10,704 nt of DNA. Source: Zoogloeaceae bacterium (lineage in GTDB: Bacteria; Pseudomonadota; Gammaproteobacteria; Burkholderiales; Rhodocyclaceae). Each line of letters opens with the position of its first letter. The first letter of the stretch is position 1. A program made the translations under genes and the position numbers. The stretch covers positions 1 through 10,704 of the forward strand of contig JAIRLE010000149.1 in the NCBI GenBank assembly GCA_031259605.1, given 5' to 3'. A model generated the notes under the pieces. It was not told where the DNA came from, made no database searches, and was given only the letters and a program-made list of their open reading frames with translations. Of the stretch, positions 1-6,379 are shown piece after piece.

Positions 1-131
1 GTAAGAAAGGCGCTACGGTCGAGACCCCGGCCGCGGCCGGGGTTTCGACCGTAGCCATTCTCGAGGGGAGAGAAACCCCTTCCCAATGGAGTTGGACCGA
101 CAGCCCTGAAGGGCTGCCGCTAATTTTTGCT
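1..131 (-). repeat. Left copy of a ~131 bp inverted repeat flanking the IS remnant
   Basis: Read on the minus strand, this segment aligns with 1363-1496 on the plus strand with only about a dozen differences and one 3-base gap. Shared blocks include CAGCCCTTCAGGGCTG, GGGAAGGGGTTTCTCTCCC and GCGCCTTTCTTAC. It begins at the window edge and may extend further left. It holds two palindromes, one at 12-55 and one at 101-116. No coding potential is evident, and it looks like a dispersed intergenic repeat family. The two opposed copies lie on either side of the transposase remnant. Confidence 0.85.
12..55. repeat. 44-nt near-perfect palindrome
   Basis: Two 21-nt arms flank a GC centre, with a single mismatch (C/T) between them. 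The core ACCCCGGCCGCGGCCGGGGT (24-43) is a perfect 20-bp palindrome. The equivalent part of the right copy (about 1439-1483) is less symmetric because TTCATG replaces GCGG in the centre. It could form a strong hairpin in RNA or a cruciform in DNA. No T-tract follows, so it is not a standard intrinsic terminator. Confidence 0.85.
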
Positions 132-188
132 CGTGAAACCAACTCCAGAGTTCGAGCGACAATCCTGAAGGGGAGCCGCTGATTTTTG
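91..188. repeat. Two-unit tandem repeat, 59-bp period
   Basis: Positions 91-129 recur at 150-188 with offset 59. CCTGAAG, GCCGCT and ATTTTTG are common to both units, and the region between carries GAAACCAACTCC. The first unit belongs to the inverted repeat at 1-131, while the second lies beyond the part shared with the right copy. A related element, GGAGTTGGTTTT, occurs on the opposite strand near 1515, outside the right copy. Confidence 0.7.
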
Positions 189-613
189 TTTCCGCTCCTG
201 TACATGAACGTTTCCATTCTAACAAACATTACGGAAATCTAGACATAAACTTTAATAAAAATAAATAGATAACGACGTTATTTAAAGTAAATTCAAGAAT
301 AGCGGCATGCGCGAAGCAGTATGCAGCCGCACGAATGGTTCCGTTGGAACAACCGCGCCATCAGGACGGGCAACCCCATGACGCTGCATGGCTTAGTCAT
401 ACGCGCCCGCGTTGCGCCAGGGGCATCGGGGGATTTTTTGTGAATGTGCTGCGTAGGATTGGCGGAAACGGAGGGAGCAATACAGCCTGTTGCATCAAGG
501 GTTCTGAACAAATTTTATTCCAAGTTATTATACGTAAATAATTACATGCAGGCGCGAGTTTCTCTGGTAGTCTATGCGGGTTATGCGATAAACATTCCGC
601 GGAGGGAAGAGCA
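189..613. other. Region without a convincing gene; AT-rich patch, then IS leader
   Basis: Positions 210-300 are strongly AT-rich against a GC-rich background. Positions 302-330 form a GC hairpin with a one-base bulge, and 339-351 a short perfect hairpin (GTTCC-GTT-GGAAC). A 72-codon frame is open on the minus strand (511-293, TTG start) and a 68-codon frame on the plus strand (335-541). Neither has a ribosome binding site or a recognisable domain, so I call neither a gene. A TATAAT box lies on the minus strand at 532-527 without a matching -35. The last ~60 bases are probably the 5' leader of the insertion sequence. Confidence 0.5.
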
Positions 614-1362
614 ATGAAAAGGACGCGCGTGTGGGAGATTTCGGACGAATTCTGGGCATTGGTCGAACCGCTGCTGCCAACGCGCCGGGATGCGGAACGC
701 AGCTACAAACGCAAGCCGGGAGGCGGCAAGAAGGCGAAGTACAGTGACCGGCTGTATTTTGCGGGGATGGTGTATGTGCTGCGGACGGGAATCATCTGGA
801 ACGCATTTCCGCGGGAGAAGTTCGAGGGCTTGGGTTCATCGGCCCTGCATGCCCGTTTCCGGCAATGGGCGAAGGCGGGGTTGTTTGCGGCGATCTGGAA
901 GAAGGGGTTGGCGGAATACGACGAAATGGAAGGAATCGCCTGGGAATGGCAGTCCGGGGATGGGGCCAATGTGGAAGCGCCGCTGGCAAAAGAATCCGTG
1001 GGGCAGAATCCTGCGGATCGGGGAAAAAAATGGAAGCAAGCGACACGCGCTCGTAGACGCCAATGGCGTCCCGCTGTCCCTTGTCGTCAGCGGAGCCAAC
1101 ACGCGCGGCAACAAGATGATCGGGGCATTGCTGGACGCAAAGACCGCTCATTCGAAGGATGGGACGGTCGAAAATCTCTGTCTTGATGCCGACTGTGTCG
1201 GCAAGGCGATGGAAGTGTCCGCGCGTGGGTATATCCCGCGCATCCGCCCGCGCGGCGAGGAAGTCTCCGAATCGAAACGCAACCCGGATTACATCCCGCG
1301 TCGATGGATTGTGGAATGTTTCCATTCCTGGATAAACCGCTTCCGGAAACTGATCCCGCGTT
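556..1362 (+). mobile_element. Truncated IS5-family insertion sequence
   Basis: The body is defined by the transposase remnant at 614-1364. The left end is placed only roughly, because the right terminal inverted repeat is missing and left and right ends cannot be matched. The right end stops abruptly at about 1362, where the inverted repeat starts inside the transposase C-terminal region. The element therefore lacks its 3' end and should be unable to move by itself. No target-site duplication can be identified. Confidence 0.65.
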
Positions 1363-1364
1363 AG
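614..1364 (+). pseudogene. IS5-family DDE transposase, frame-disrupted and C-terminally truncated
   Basis: The start is ATG 614, with GGAGGG (601-606) as ribosome binding site. The first ~139 codons give a typical IS5-family N-terminus and the first catalytic Asp in GDGANV (residue 116). At the A7 run 1024-1030 the homology moves to the +1 frame, which reads GSKRHALVDANG, then LCLDADC (second Asp) and RRWIVECFHSWINRF (catalytic Glu). Reading six A instead of seven would give one continuous frame (DRGKNGSKRH). The protein then ends at TAG 1362-1364, immediately after KLIPR, where relatives usually continue for roughly 40 more residues. The stop codon is created at the junction with the flanking repeat. 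All three DDE residues are present, but the gene is probably dead. Programmed or transcriptional slippage is a less likely alternative for the frame change. Confidence 0.85.
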
Positions 1365-1496
1365 CAAAAATCAGCGACAGCCCTTCAGGGCTGTCGGTCC
1401 AACTCCGTTGGGAAGGGGTTTCTCTCCCATCGAGAATGGCTACGGTCGAAACCCCGGCCTTCATGCCCGGGGTCTCAACCTTCGCGCCTTTCTTAC
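1363..1496 (+). repeat. Right copy of the inverted repeat
   Basis: This is the plus-strand partner of 1-131, 134 bp long because of a 3-base longer centre in its GC hairpin. It starts at the transposase break point and ends with GCGCCTTTCTTAC at 1496, matching the first bases of the window. It includes the CAGCCCTTCAGGGCTG palindrome. It lies between the IS remnant and the tRNA upstream region. Recombination between the two opposed copies could invert the intervening 1.2 kb. Confidence 0.85.
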
Positions 1497-1533
1497 GGGC
1501 GAGGTTTCAAACCGGAGTTGGTTTTACGATGAA

Positions 1534-1563
1534 AATTACAGAACAAACCACGAATTACAGAAC
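1534..1563 (+). repeat. Short direct repeat upstream of the tRNA
   Basis: AATTACAGAAC occurs at 1534-1544 and again at 1553-1563, a 19-base period. It lies in an A-rich stretch between the inverted repeat and the tRNA promoter. No function is evident. Confidence 0.6.
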
Positions 1564-1603
1564 GGACAAAACGAAAAAAATAACGCGATCCCCCGCAATG
1601 CCT

Positions 1604-1615
1604 TACAATCAGCGC
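1604..1615 (+). promoter_or_regulatory. Candidate tRNA promoter -10 and GC discriminator
   Basis: TACAAT (1604-1609) matches the sigma70 -10 consensus in five of six positions. It is followed by the GC-rich stretch CAGCGCC, as in stable-RNA promoters under stringent control. Initiation would fall near 1616, about 14 bases before the mature tRNA. No good -35 hexamer is visible around 1581-1587. Confidence 0.35.
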
Positions 1616-1629
1616 CTCCCAAAACACAC

Positions 1630-1705
1630 GGGCCTGTAGCTCAGCGGTCAGAGCAGAGGACTCATAATCCTTTGGTCCAGGGTTCAAATCCCTGCGGGCC
1701 CACCA
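1630..1705 (+). tRNA. tRNA with anticodon CAT, probably tRNA-Ile2 (lysidine type)
   Basis: A 76-nt cloverleaf with an encoded CCA end. The acceptor stem pairs GGGCCTG with CGGGCCC, including a U6-G67 wobble. The T arm is CAGGG-TTCAAAT-CCCTG. The anticodon loop CTCATAA puts CAT at 1663-1665. CAT occurs in initiator Met, elongator Met and the minor Ile tRNA whose C34 is converted to lysidine by TilS. The C4-G69 and C5-G68 pairs, and the overall resemblance to E. coli ileX/ileY (AGAGCAG...ACTCATAATC...TTGGTC), favour tRNA-Ile2. E. coli elongator tRNA-Met has A/U pairs at these two positions. Automatic annotation may label it tRNA-Met. The tRNA ends only 11 bases before the mltG start codon. Confidence 0.93.
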
Positions 1706-1716
1706 ATGGACAGCGC

Positions 1717-2727
1717 ATGCGTTTCTTTTGGTTCCTTTTTGCCCTGTTTTTTCTTTTCGGCGCGTTGGCGGCTGCGTTTTTTTTCTGGTACTCGCGGCCT
1801 TTGGCATTTGCGCCGGAGGTGACACAAGTAGAGTTTCGTGTGCCGCGCGGCATGGGTTTGCGCGGCGTGGCGCGCTTGCTGAACCAGGAAGGCGTGGCGG
1901 CGAATGCGGATCTGCTGGCGCTGGCGGCGCGGCTTTCCGGGCGCGCGGGAACGGTGCGGGCGGGCGCATATGTGCTGGCCGCGGGCAGCACGCCGCAGGA
2001 TTTACTGGCACTGCTGGCTTCCGGCAAGGTGTTGCAGGTGGATGTACGCCTCATCGAGGGCTGGACTTTCCGGGAGTGGCGGCAAAAAATCGCCGCCTAC
2101 CCTGAACTGACGCGGACAACCTCCGCGCTTTCCGACGCGGAATTGATGGCGCGCCTGGGCATGGCGGGACAATCGCCGGAAGGTCTGTTTTTTCCCGACA
2201 CCTACCGGGTGGACAAGTTTTCGGACGATCTGGCGCTGTTTTCCCGCGCCGCGCGCACCATGCAGGAACATCTGCAACGCGAGTGGCGGGCGAGGGAGGC
2301 GAATCTGCCCTATCGCAACGCCTACGAAGCCCTGATCATGGCTTCCATCGTGGAAAAGGAAACGGGCATGGAGACCGATCGGAGCGAGATTGCGGGGGTA
2401 TTCGTCAATCGTCTGCGTGCCGGGATGCGCCTGCAAACCGATCCGACTGTCATTTACGGACTGGGGACGGTGTTCGACGGCAACTTGCGGCGAGCGCACC
2501 TGGAAGCGGATACGCCCTACAATACCTACACCCGCGCGGGACTGCCGCCAACCCCCATCGCCATGCCGGGACTGGCTTCCATCCGGGCGGCATTGCATCC
2601 GGCGTCAACAAGGGCATTGTATTTCGTGGCGCGCGGCGATGGCGGCAGCCAGTTTTCCGCAACCCTTGCCGAACACAACGCCGCCGTGGATCGTTATCAA
2701 CGTCGCCGCAAACGTCCTCAACCTTAA
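1717..2727 (+). CDS. mltG: Endolytic murein transglycosylase MltG
   Basis: MltG is an inner-membrane lytic transglycosylase with its catalytic domain in the periplasm. It cuts nascent glycan strands and is thought to set their length. The 336-residue product is close to the 340 of E. coli MltG. A membrane anchor occupies residues about 3-25, followed by the LysM-like subdomain and the YceG catalytic domain. Glu213 in ASIVEKET aligns with catalytic Glu218 of E. coli, and the conserved segments EGLFFPDTY, LQTDPTVIYG and YNTYTRAGLPPTPI are present. I chose ATG 1717 because the open frame upstream runs through the tRNA and this start gives the proper anchor. The ribosome binding site is weak (GGA at 1708-1710). 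The gene opens the operon mltG-tmk-holB-pilZ-tatD. The pabC gene that often precedes mltG is not in this position; a tRNA and IS debris are there instead. Confidence 0.95.
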   Translation: MRFFWFLFALFFLFGALAAAFFFWYSRPLAFAPEVTQVEFRVPRGMGLRGVARLLNQEGVAANADLLALAARLSGRAGTVRAGAYVLAAGSTPQDLLALLASGKVLQVDVRLIEGWTFREWRQKIAAYPELTRTTSALSDAELMARLGMAGQSPEGLFFPDTYRVDKFSDDLALFSRAARTMQEHLQREWRAREANLPYRNAYEALIMASIVEKETGMETDRSEIAGVFVNRLRAGMRLQTDPTVIYGLGTVFDGNLRRAHLEADTPYNTYTRAGLPPTPIAMPGLASIRAALHPASTRALYFVARGDGGSQFSATLAEHNAAVDRYQRRRKRPQP

Positions 2728-2730
2728 GGA
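2726..2730 (+). promoter_or_regulatory. Ribosome binding site of tmk
   Basis: AAGGA overlaps the TAA stop of mltG and lies 10 bases before ATG 2741. The alternative tmk start at 2789 has no such site, which favours the longer product. Confidence 0.6.
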
Positions 2731-2740
2731 ATCTTTTCCC

Positions 2741-3418
2741 ATGCCGTCCGACCGCGTCTCCTCCGTACCGTCCGCGCATGACGCAACAATGCGCGGAAAG
2801 TTCATCACGCTGGAGGGCATCGACGGCGCGGGCAAGAGCAGCCATGTCCGCTGGCTGGGCGATTTTTTGCGCGCGCATGGCGGTCACAATGTGTTGTTGA
2901 CGCGCGAGCCGGGAGGAACGCCGCTGGGCGAAAAATTGCGTGCCAGCCTGCTTTCCGAGGCCATGCACCCGGAAACGGAGGCGTTATTGATGTTCGCCGT
3001 CCGTCGCGAACATGTGGCGGCAGTGATTGCGCCCGCGCTGGCGCAGGGCGTCTGGGTGGTGTGCGACCGTTTTTCGGACGCCAGTTTTGCCTATCAGGGC
3101 GGCGGCAAGGGCGTGGATCGGCGGCGTTTGCAGGCGCTGGAAAACTGGGTGCACGGCGAAGGCGCAAGCCAGTCCTGTACGCCGGATTTGACCCTGCTGT
3201 TTGATGTTCCCTGCGAGGTGGCGCGGCAACGCATCGTATTGGCCGGGCGTCCCCTGGATCGCTTCGAGCAGGAAGACGCGCAATTTCACGACCGGGTGCG
3301 CCACGCCTATCTGGATCAGGCCAGAAGGCATCCGGAGCGCTTTCATGTCGTGAATGGCGAATTGAGCCTTGCGGAAGTGCGGGCAAAACTGGTGCACATT
3401 CTTGCGGATCTGACGTGA
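2741..3418 (+). CDS. tmk: Thymidylate kinase
   Basis: This cytoplasmic enzyme phosphorylates dTMP to dTDP with ATP, a required step towards dTTP. The 225-residue product has the P-loop GIDGAGKS (26-33), the TREPGGTPLGE segment, the Asp-Arg motif of CDRFSDASFAYQGGG (DR at 109-110) and a LID with basic residue in AGRPLDRFEQED (from 168). The LID arginine and the P-loop without arginine are the E. coli-like (type II) arrangement. ATG 2741 is chosen because of its AAGGA site. The 16 residues before MRGKFITLEG are not usual in the family, so translation from ATG 2789 (209 residues) remains possible. Its stop overlaps the GTG start of holB by three bases (GTGA), which suggests coupled translation. 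Confidence 0.96.
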   Translation: MPSDRVSSVPSAHDATMRGKFITLEGIDGAGKSSHVRWLGDFLRAHGGHNVLLTREPGGTPLGEKLRASLLSEAMHPETEALLMFAVRREHVAAVIAPALAQGVWVVCDRFSDASFAYQGGGKGVDRRRLQALENWVHGEGASQSCTPDLTLLFDVPCEVARQRIVLAGRPLDRFEQEDAQFHDRVRHAYLDQARRHPERFHVVNGELSLAEVRAKLVHILADLT

Positions 3419-4491
3419 AGGCCGGGACGCTGCACACAAAAAACTGGAGACGCTTGCAGGAATGGCGGGCGCGATTGCCGCATGCCTTGCTGCTTTCCGG
3501 GGAACGGGGACTGGGCAAGCTGGATCTGGCGTTTGCCTTTGCCGCCAGTCTGCTCTGCGAGACGCCGCGGGAGGAGGGCGCATCCTGCGGCGAATGTCTG
3601 GCCTGCCGCTGGTTTTCCCAGGGGAATCATCCTGATTTCCGCCTGCTGCAACCCGCCGCCTTGCAGACGGAAGAGGCGGAAGACAGGAAATCCGCCAGGG
3701 GCGGCAACGCGGGCGACGGAGAAGGCAAGGGCGAGAAGGAAAAATCCACGCGCGGCAAGCAGCAGATTACCATCGACCAGGTTCGTGAACTCGATGAGTT
3801 CCTTTGCGTGGGCGCGCACCGGCAGAAGTCGCGCGTCATTCTGATCCATCCGGCGGAACGCTTGAACCGCGAAGCGGCGAACGCGCTCCTGAAAATGCTG
3901 GAGGAACCGCCGCATGAGGTGCTGTTCCTCTTGGTTTCCAGCGAACCCATGCGGCTCGTTCCGACCCTGCGCAGCCGTTGCCAGAACCTGCGCCTGTCCC
4001 TGCCTCCGGCGGCGGAGGGCGAGACGTTCCTGACCGCCGCCGGATTGCGCGATGCCGCGACCTGGCTGGCATTGGCGGGCGGCGCGCCGCTTCTGGCCTT
4101 GCAACTGGCCGAAAAAACCGCTGACTGGCAGCCTCTGCTGACCGAGGCGCTGCAATGCGGTGAGCGTCTGGACGCCTTGTCCGCCGCCGCGCGATTGGAA
4201 AAGAGCCTGAAAACGGTCAAAGGGGAAAATCCCTTGCCGCAGTTCGTGGATTGGGCGCAAAAATGGCTGGCGGATCTCAATCTGGCGGCGCAGAACCTTC
4301 CCATCCGCTTTTATCTTGGAGAACGCGCTAAAATCATGGCCTTGGCGAAAAAAAGCCTGCCGGTATCCTTGGCGCGATTTTATCGCCAGTTGTTGCAACT
4401 GCGCCGTGAAAGCGCGCATCCCTTGAATCTGCGGCTTTTTCTCGAACAATTTTTTCTTGATTACCGCGCCCTGTTTCCGGAGGAAGAGTAA
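3415..4491 (+). CDS. holB: DNA polymerase III subunit delta'
   Basis: Delta' is the non-ATP-hydrolysing stator of the clamp loader (with delta, tau/gamma) that places the beta clamp on DNA. The 358-residue product has an AAA+ fold signature with a degenerate P-loop, GERGLGK followed by Leu rather than Ser/Thr (about 29-36), as usual for delta'. A zinc-binding set of Cys48, Cys58, Cys61 and Cys64 corresponds to the E. coli cysteines 50, 59, 62 and 65. The SRC motif is present in LRSRCQNLRL. Residues about 84-115 are a charged low-complexity stretch rich in Glu, Lys and Gly, probably a flexible loop before ITIDQVREL. Start GTG 3415 overlaps the tmk stop. The end of the gene carries GGAGGAAG (4479-4486), the ribosome binding site of pilZ. 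Confidence 0.95.
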   Translation: MKAGTLHTKNWRRLQEWRARLPHALLLSGERGLGKLDLAFAFAASLLCETPREEGASCGECLACRWFSQGNHPDFRLLQPAALQTEEAEDRKSARGGNAGDGEGKGEKEKSTRGKQQITIDQVRELDEFLCVGAHRQKSRVILIHPAERLNREAANALLKMLEEPPHEVLFLLVSSEPMRLVPTLRSRCQNLRLSLPPAAEGETFLTAAGLRDAATWLALAGGAPLLALQLAEKTADWQPLLTEALQCGERLDALSAAARLEKSLKTVKGENPLPQFVDWAQKWLADLNLAAQNLPIRFYLGERAKIMALAKKSLPVSLARFYRQLLQLRRESAHPLNLRLFLEQFFLDYRALFPEEE

Positions 4492-4496
4492 AGCTC

Positions 4497-4853
4497 ATGT
4501 CCGTCAAGCCCACTGCGCGTCCTACCGTGCTTTCGCTCAACATCAATTCCCGTTCCGCCCTGTACATGGCCTATATTCCCAAGCTGAAAAACGGAGGGAT
4601 CTTCATTCCCACTTCCCGCGCCTACGCGCTGGGCGATGAGGTCTTCGTGCTGCTCTCGCTGATGGACGATCCCGCCAAGTTGCCCATCGTCGGCAAGGTG
4701 GTGTGGATTACGCCCGTGGACGCGCAGAACAACCGCCCACAGGGTATCGGCGTTCACTTCAACGCGGACGAAAGCGGCTTGGAAGCCAAACGCAAGATCG
4801 AGGCCATCCTGGGGACAGCGCTGAGTTCCAGCCGTCTCAGCCATACCCTTTGA
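4497..4853 (+). CDS. pilZ: Type IV pilus assembly protein PilZ
   Basis: The 118-residue product has the same length as Pseudomonas aeruginosa PilZ and matches it along its whole length: VLSLxI, LYxAYxP, NGGxFIPT, YxLGDEVFxLLxLMDxP, GKVVWxTPxxAQ, GIGVxF and the C-terminal SxRxxHT. PilZ is a small cytoplasmic protein needed for type IV pilus assembly, where it acts with FimX and PilB. The c-di-GMP-binding signature of other PilZ domains (RxxxR and D/NxSxxG) is absent, as in PilZ itself, so direct c-di-GMP binding is not expected. A good ribosome binding site (GGAGGAAG) lies in the end of holB, and the start is five bases after the holB stop. The holB-pilZ pairing is common in pseudomonads and betaproteobacteria. 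It implies the host makes type IV pili, though no other pilus gene is in view. Confidence 0.95.
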   Translation: MSVKPTARPTVLSLNINSRSALYMAYIPKLKNGGIFIPTSRAYALGDEVFVLLSLMDDPAKLPIVGKVVWITPVDAQNNRPQGIGVHFNADESGLEAKRKIEAILGTALSSSRLSHTL

Positions 4854-4880
4854 TGCCATCCACTTATCCACTTCGTCGTG

Positions 4881-5663
4881 ATGCTGGTTGATTCGCACTG
4901 CCATCTGGATTTTCCCGAACTGGCGGAGGCGCTGCCGCAAACGCTGGCCGCCATGCGGCGGCACGATGTCCGGGGCGCGTTGTGCATCGGCGTGAATCTG
5001 GCGGATTTTCCCCGTGTGCGGGCGCTGGCGGAAAATCACCCGCACCTGTTCGCCAGCGTGGGTCTGCACCCCGAATACGACAATGCCGAAGAACCGGACG
5101 TGGCGCGCCTGGTGGCGCTGGCGGCGCACGCCAAGGTGATCGCCATTGGCGAGACAGGGCTGGATTATCACTGGCACAAGGACCGTCCCGAATGGCAGCG
5201 ACAACGTTTTCGCACCCATATCCGCGCCGCGCGGGCAACGGGCAAGCCGCTGGTCATCCATACCCGCCAAGCGCCGGACGATACCCTTGCCATCCTGCGG
5301 GAAGAAGACGCGCGCGAAGTCGGCGGCATCCTGCACTGTTTTTCCGAAGACTGGAACATGGCGCAAAAGGCGCTGGATCTGGGGTTCTACATTTCCTTTT
5401 CCGGCATCGTCACTTTCAAGAACGCGCGCGCGGTGCAGGAAGCCGCCTGCCGTGTGCCGCTCGACCGCCTTCTGGTCGAGACCGACGCGCCCTATCTCGC
5501 GCCTGCGCCGCATCGCGGCCAAACCAATCAACCCGCCTATGTTCGTTTCGTTGCCGAAGCCATTGCCCGTCTGCGTGACATGACGTTTGCCGAAGTCGCC
5601 GCCGCCAGCAGCGAAAACTTTTTTACCCTGTTTCCCCAGACCCGCGAGGCCATGTGCGCATGA
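4881..5663 (+). CDS. tatD: TatD-family metal-dependent hydrolase (YcfH-like)
   Basis: A cytoplasmic TIM-barrel hydrolase of about 260 residues. TatD-family members bind two metal ions and several have DNase activity, but the physiological substrate is uncertain. Metal ligands are visible in order: DSHCHLDF (H-x-H, residues 6 and 8), GETGLDYHW (Glu91), VIHTR (His127), LHCFSED (His152) and VETDAPYLAP (Asp202). The beginning resembles E. coli YcfH, which also follows tmk-holB. The start may be GTG 4878 or ATG 4881; the two differ by one codon and no clear ribosome binding site separates them. The gap after pilZ is 27 bases. The stop overlaps the next start as ATGA. Confidence 0.93.
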   Translation: MLVDSHCHLDFPELAEALPQTLAAMRRHDVRGALCIGVNLADFPRVRALAENHPHLFASVGLHPEYDNAEEPDVARLVALAAHAKVIAIGETGLDYHWHKDRPEWQRQRFRTHIRAARATGKPLVIHTRQAPDDTLAILREEDAREVGGILHCFSEDWNMAQKALDLGFYISFSGIVTFKNARAVQEAACRVPLDRLLVETDAPYLAPAPHRGQTNQPAYVRFVAEAIARLRDMTFAEVAAASSENFFTLFPQTREAMCA

Positions 5664-6379
5664 ATCCCCTGTCTCGCGTCGCACTGTTGGCGCTTTTGCT
5701 CGTCTTTTCCCTCGGCACCCAAGCCGCCGTCTATGACGACATGATGATCGCCGTCAAACTGGGCGACAAGGGCAAGGTGGTCGAACTGCTCAACCGGGGC
5801 ATGGATGTCGATACCAGCGATATCGAAGGCAACACCCTTCTGATGATTGCCGCGCGTGAGGGCTATCTGGAATTGGTGGAGTTGCTCATTGCCGGGCGCG
5901 CCAAGCTGGACGCGCGCAACACGCACGGCGATTGCGCGTTGTCGCTTGCCGCGCTGGAAGGCCGTTTTGCCGTGGTGCGGCGTCTGGTGGAAGCGGGCGC
6001 GCAGGTCAACAGCGAAGGCTGGCCGCCGCTGGTCTATGCCGCCTTCAATGGTCACGCGCAGATGGTGGAGTACCTGCTTGCCCACGGCGCAAACGTGAAC
6101 GCATCCAGCGAAAACGGCGCTACCGCCCTGATGATGGCCGCGCGCGGCGGGTATTTGTCCATCGCCCAGCGCCTTGTCGCCGCCCGCGCCGACATCCGCA
6201 TGCAAACCGATCGCGGCAAGACCGCCTTGGACTGGGCGCTGGAAAACCGCCATACCCATATCGCGGAACTCCTCGAACGGCAGGCGGCAGAAATCAGCGA
6301 ACAGACGGCAGAGGCCGACAAGCGGGAACCGGAGAACCGTGAACAGACATCAGAAGACGCAATTCCAGCGGAACCATAA
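5660..6379 (+). CDS. Exported ankyrin-repeat protein
   Basis: The 239-residue product starts with a signal peptide (MNPLSRVALLALLLVFSLG), with likely cleavage after TQA. It continues with about five ankyrin repeats. Examples are GNTLLMIAAREGYLELVELLI, then GDCALSLAALEGRFAVVRRLV, WPPLVYAAFNGHAQMVEYLL, GATALMMAARGGYLSIAQRLV and GKTALDWALENRHTHIAELL. The last ~35 residues are Glu-rich and probably disordered. Ankyrin repeats bind proteins; the partner is unknown, and the signal peptide places it in the periplasm or envelope. ATG 5660 overlaps the tatD stop (ATGA) and has GAGG ten bases upstream; GTG 5654 is an alternative in the same frame. It is the last gene of the plus-strand operon, so its dose follows that of the housekeeping genes. 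Confidence 0.9.
   Translation: MNPLSRVALLALLLVFSLGTQAAVYDDMMIAVKLGDKGKVVELLNRGMDVDTSDIEGNTLLMIAAREGYLELVELLIAGRAKLDARNTHGDCALSLAALEGRFAVVRRLVEAGAQVNSEGWPPLVYAAFNGHAQMVEYLLAHGANVNASSENGATALMMAARGGYLSIAQRLVAARADIRMQTDRGKTALDWALENRHTHIAELLERQAAEISEQTAEADKREPENREQTSEDAIPAEP

Noticed and set aside
335..541. Plus-strand 68-codon frame and the opposing 72-codon frame at 293-511
   Set aside because: Neither has a ribosome binding site or a recognisable domain, they overlap on opposite strands, and the minus one needs a TTG start. A conserved small protein on the minus strand is not excluded.
1024..1030. Programmed -1 frameshift at A7 in the transposase
   Set aside because: A -1 slip leads to the wrong frame. 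The C-terminal half needs +1 (or loss of one A), so the classical -1 mechanism does not fit.
1408..1716. In-frame upstream extension of mltG
   Set aside because: It would translate straight through the tRNA and part of the repeat and put the membrane anchor in the middle of the protein. The conserved protein starts at 1717.
4497..4853. c-di-GMP receptor function for PilZ
   Set aside because: The RxxxR and D/NxSxxG residues are absent, and the sequence follows the non-binding type IV pilus PilZ.
4461..5684. Long minus-strand open frame of 407 codons opposite pilZ and tatD
   Set aside because: It lies antisense to two clearly identified genes and shows no domain. Such frames are expected from GC-rich codon use.
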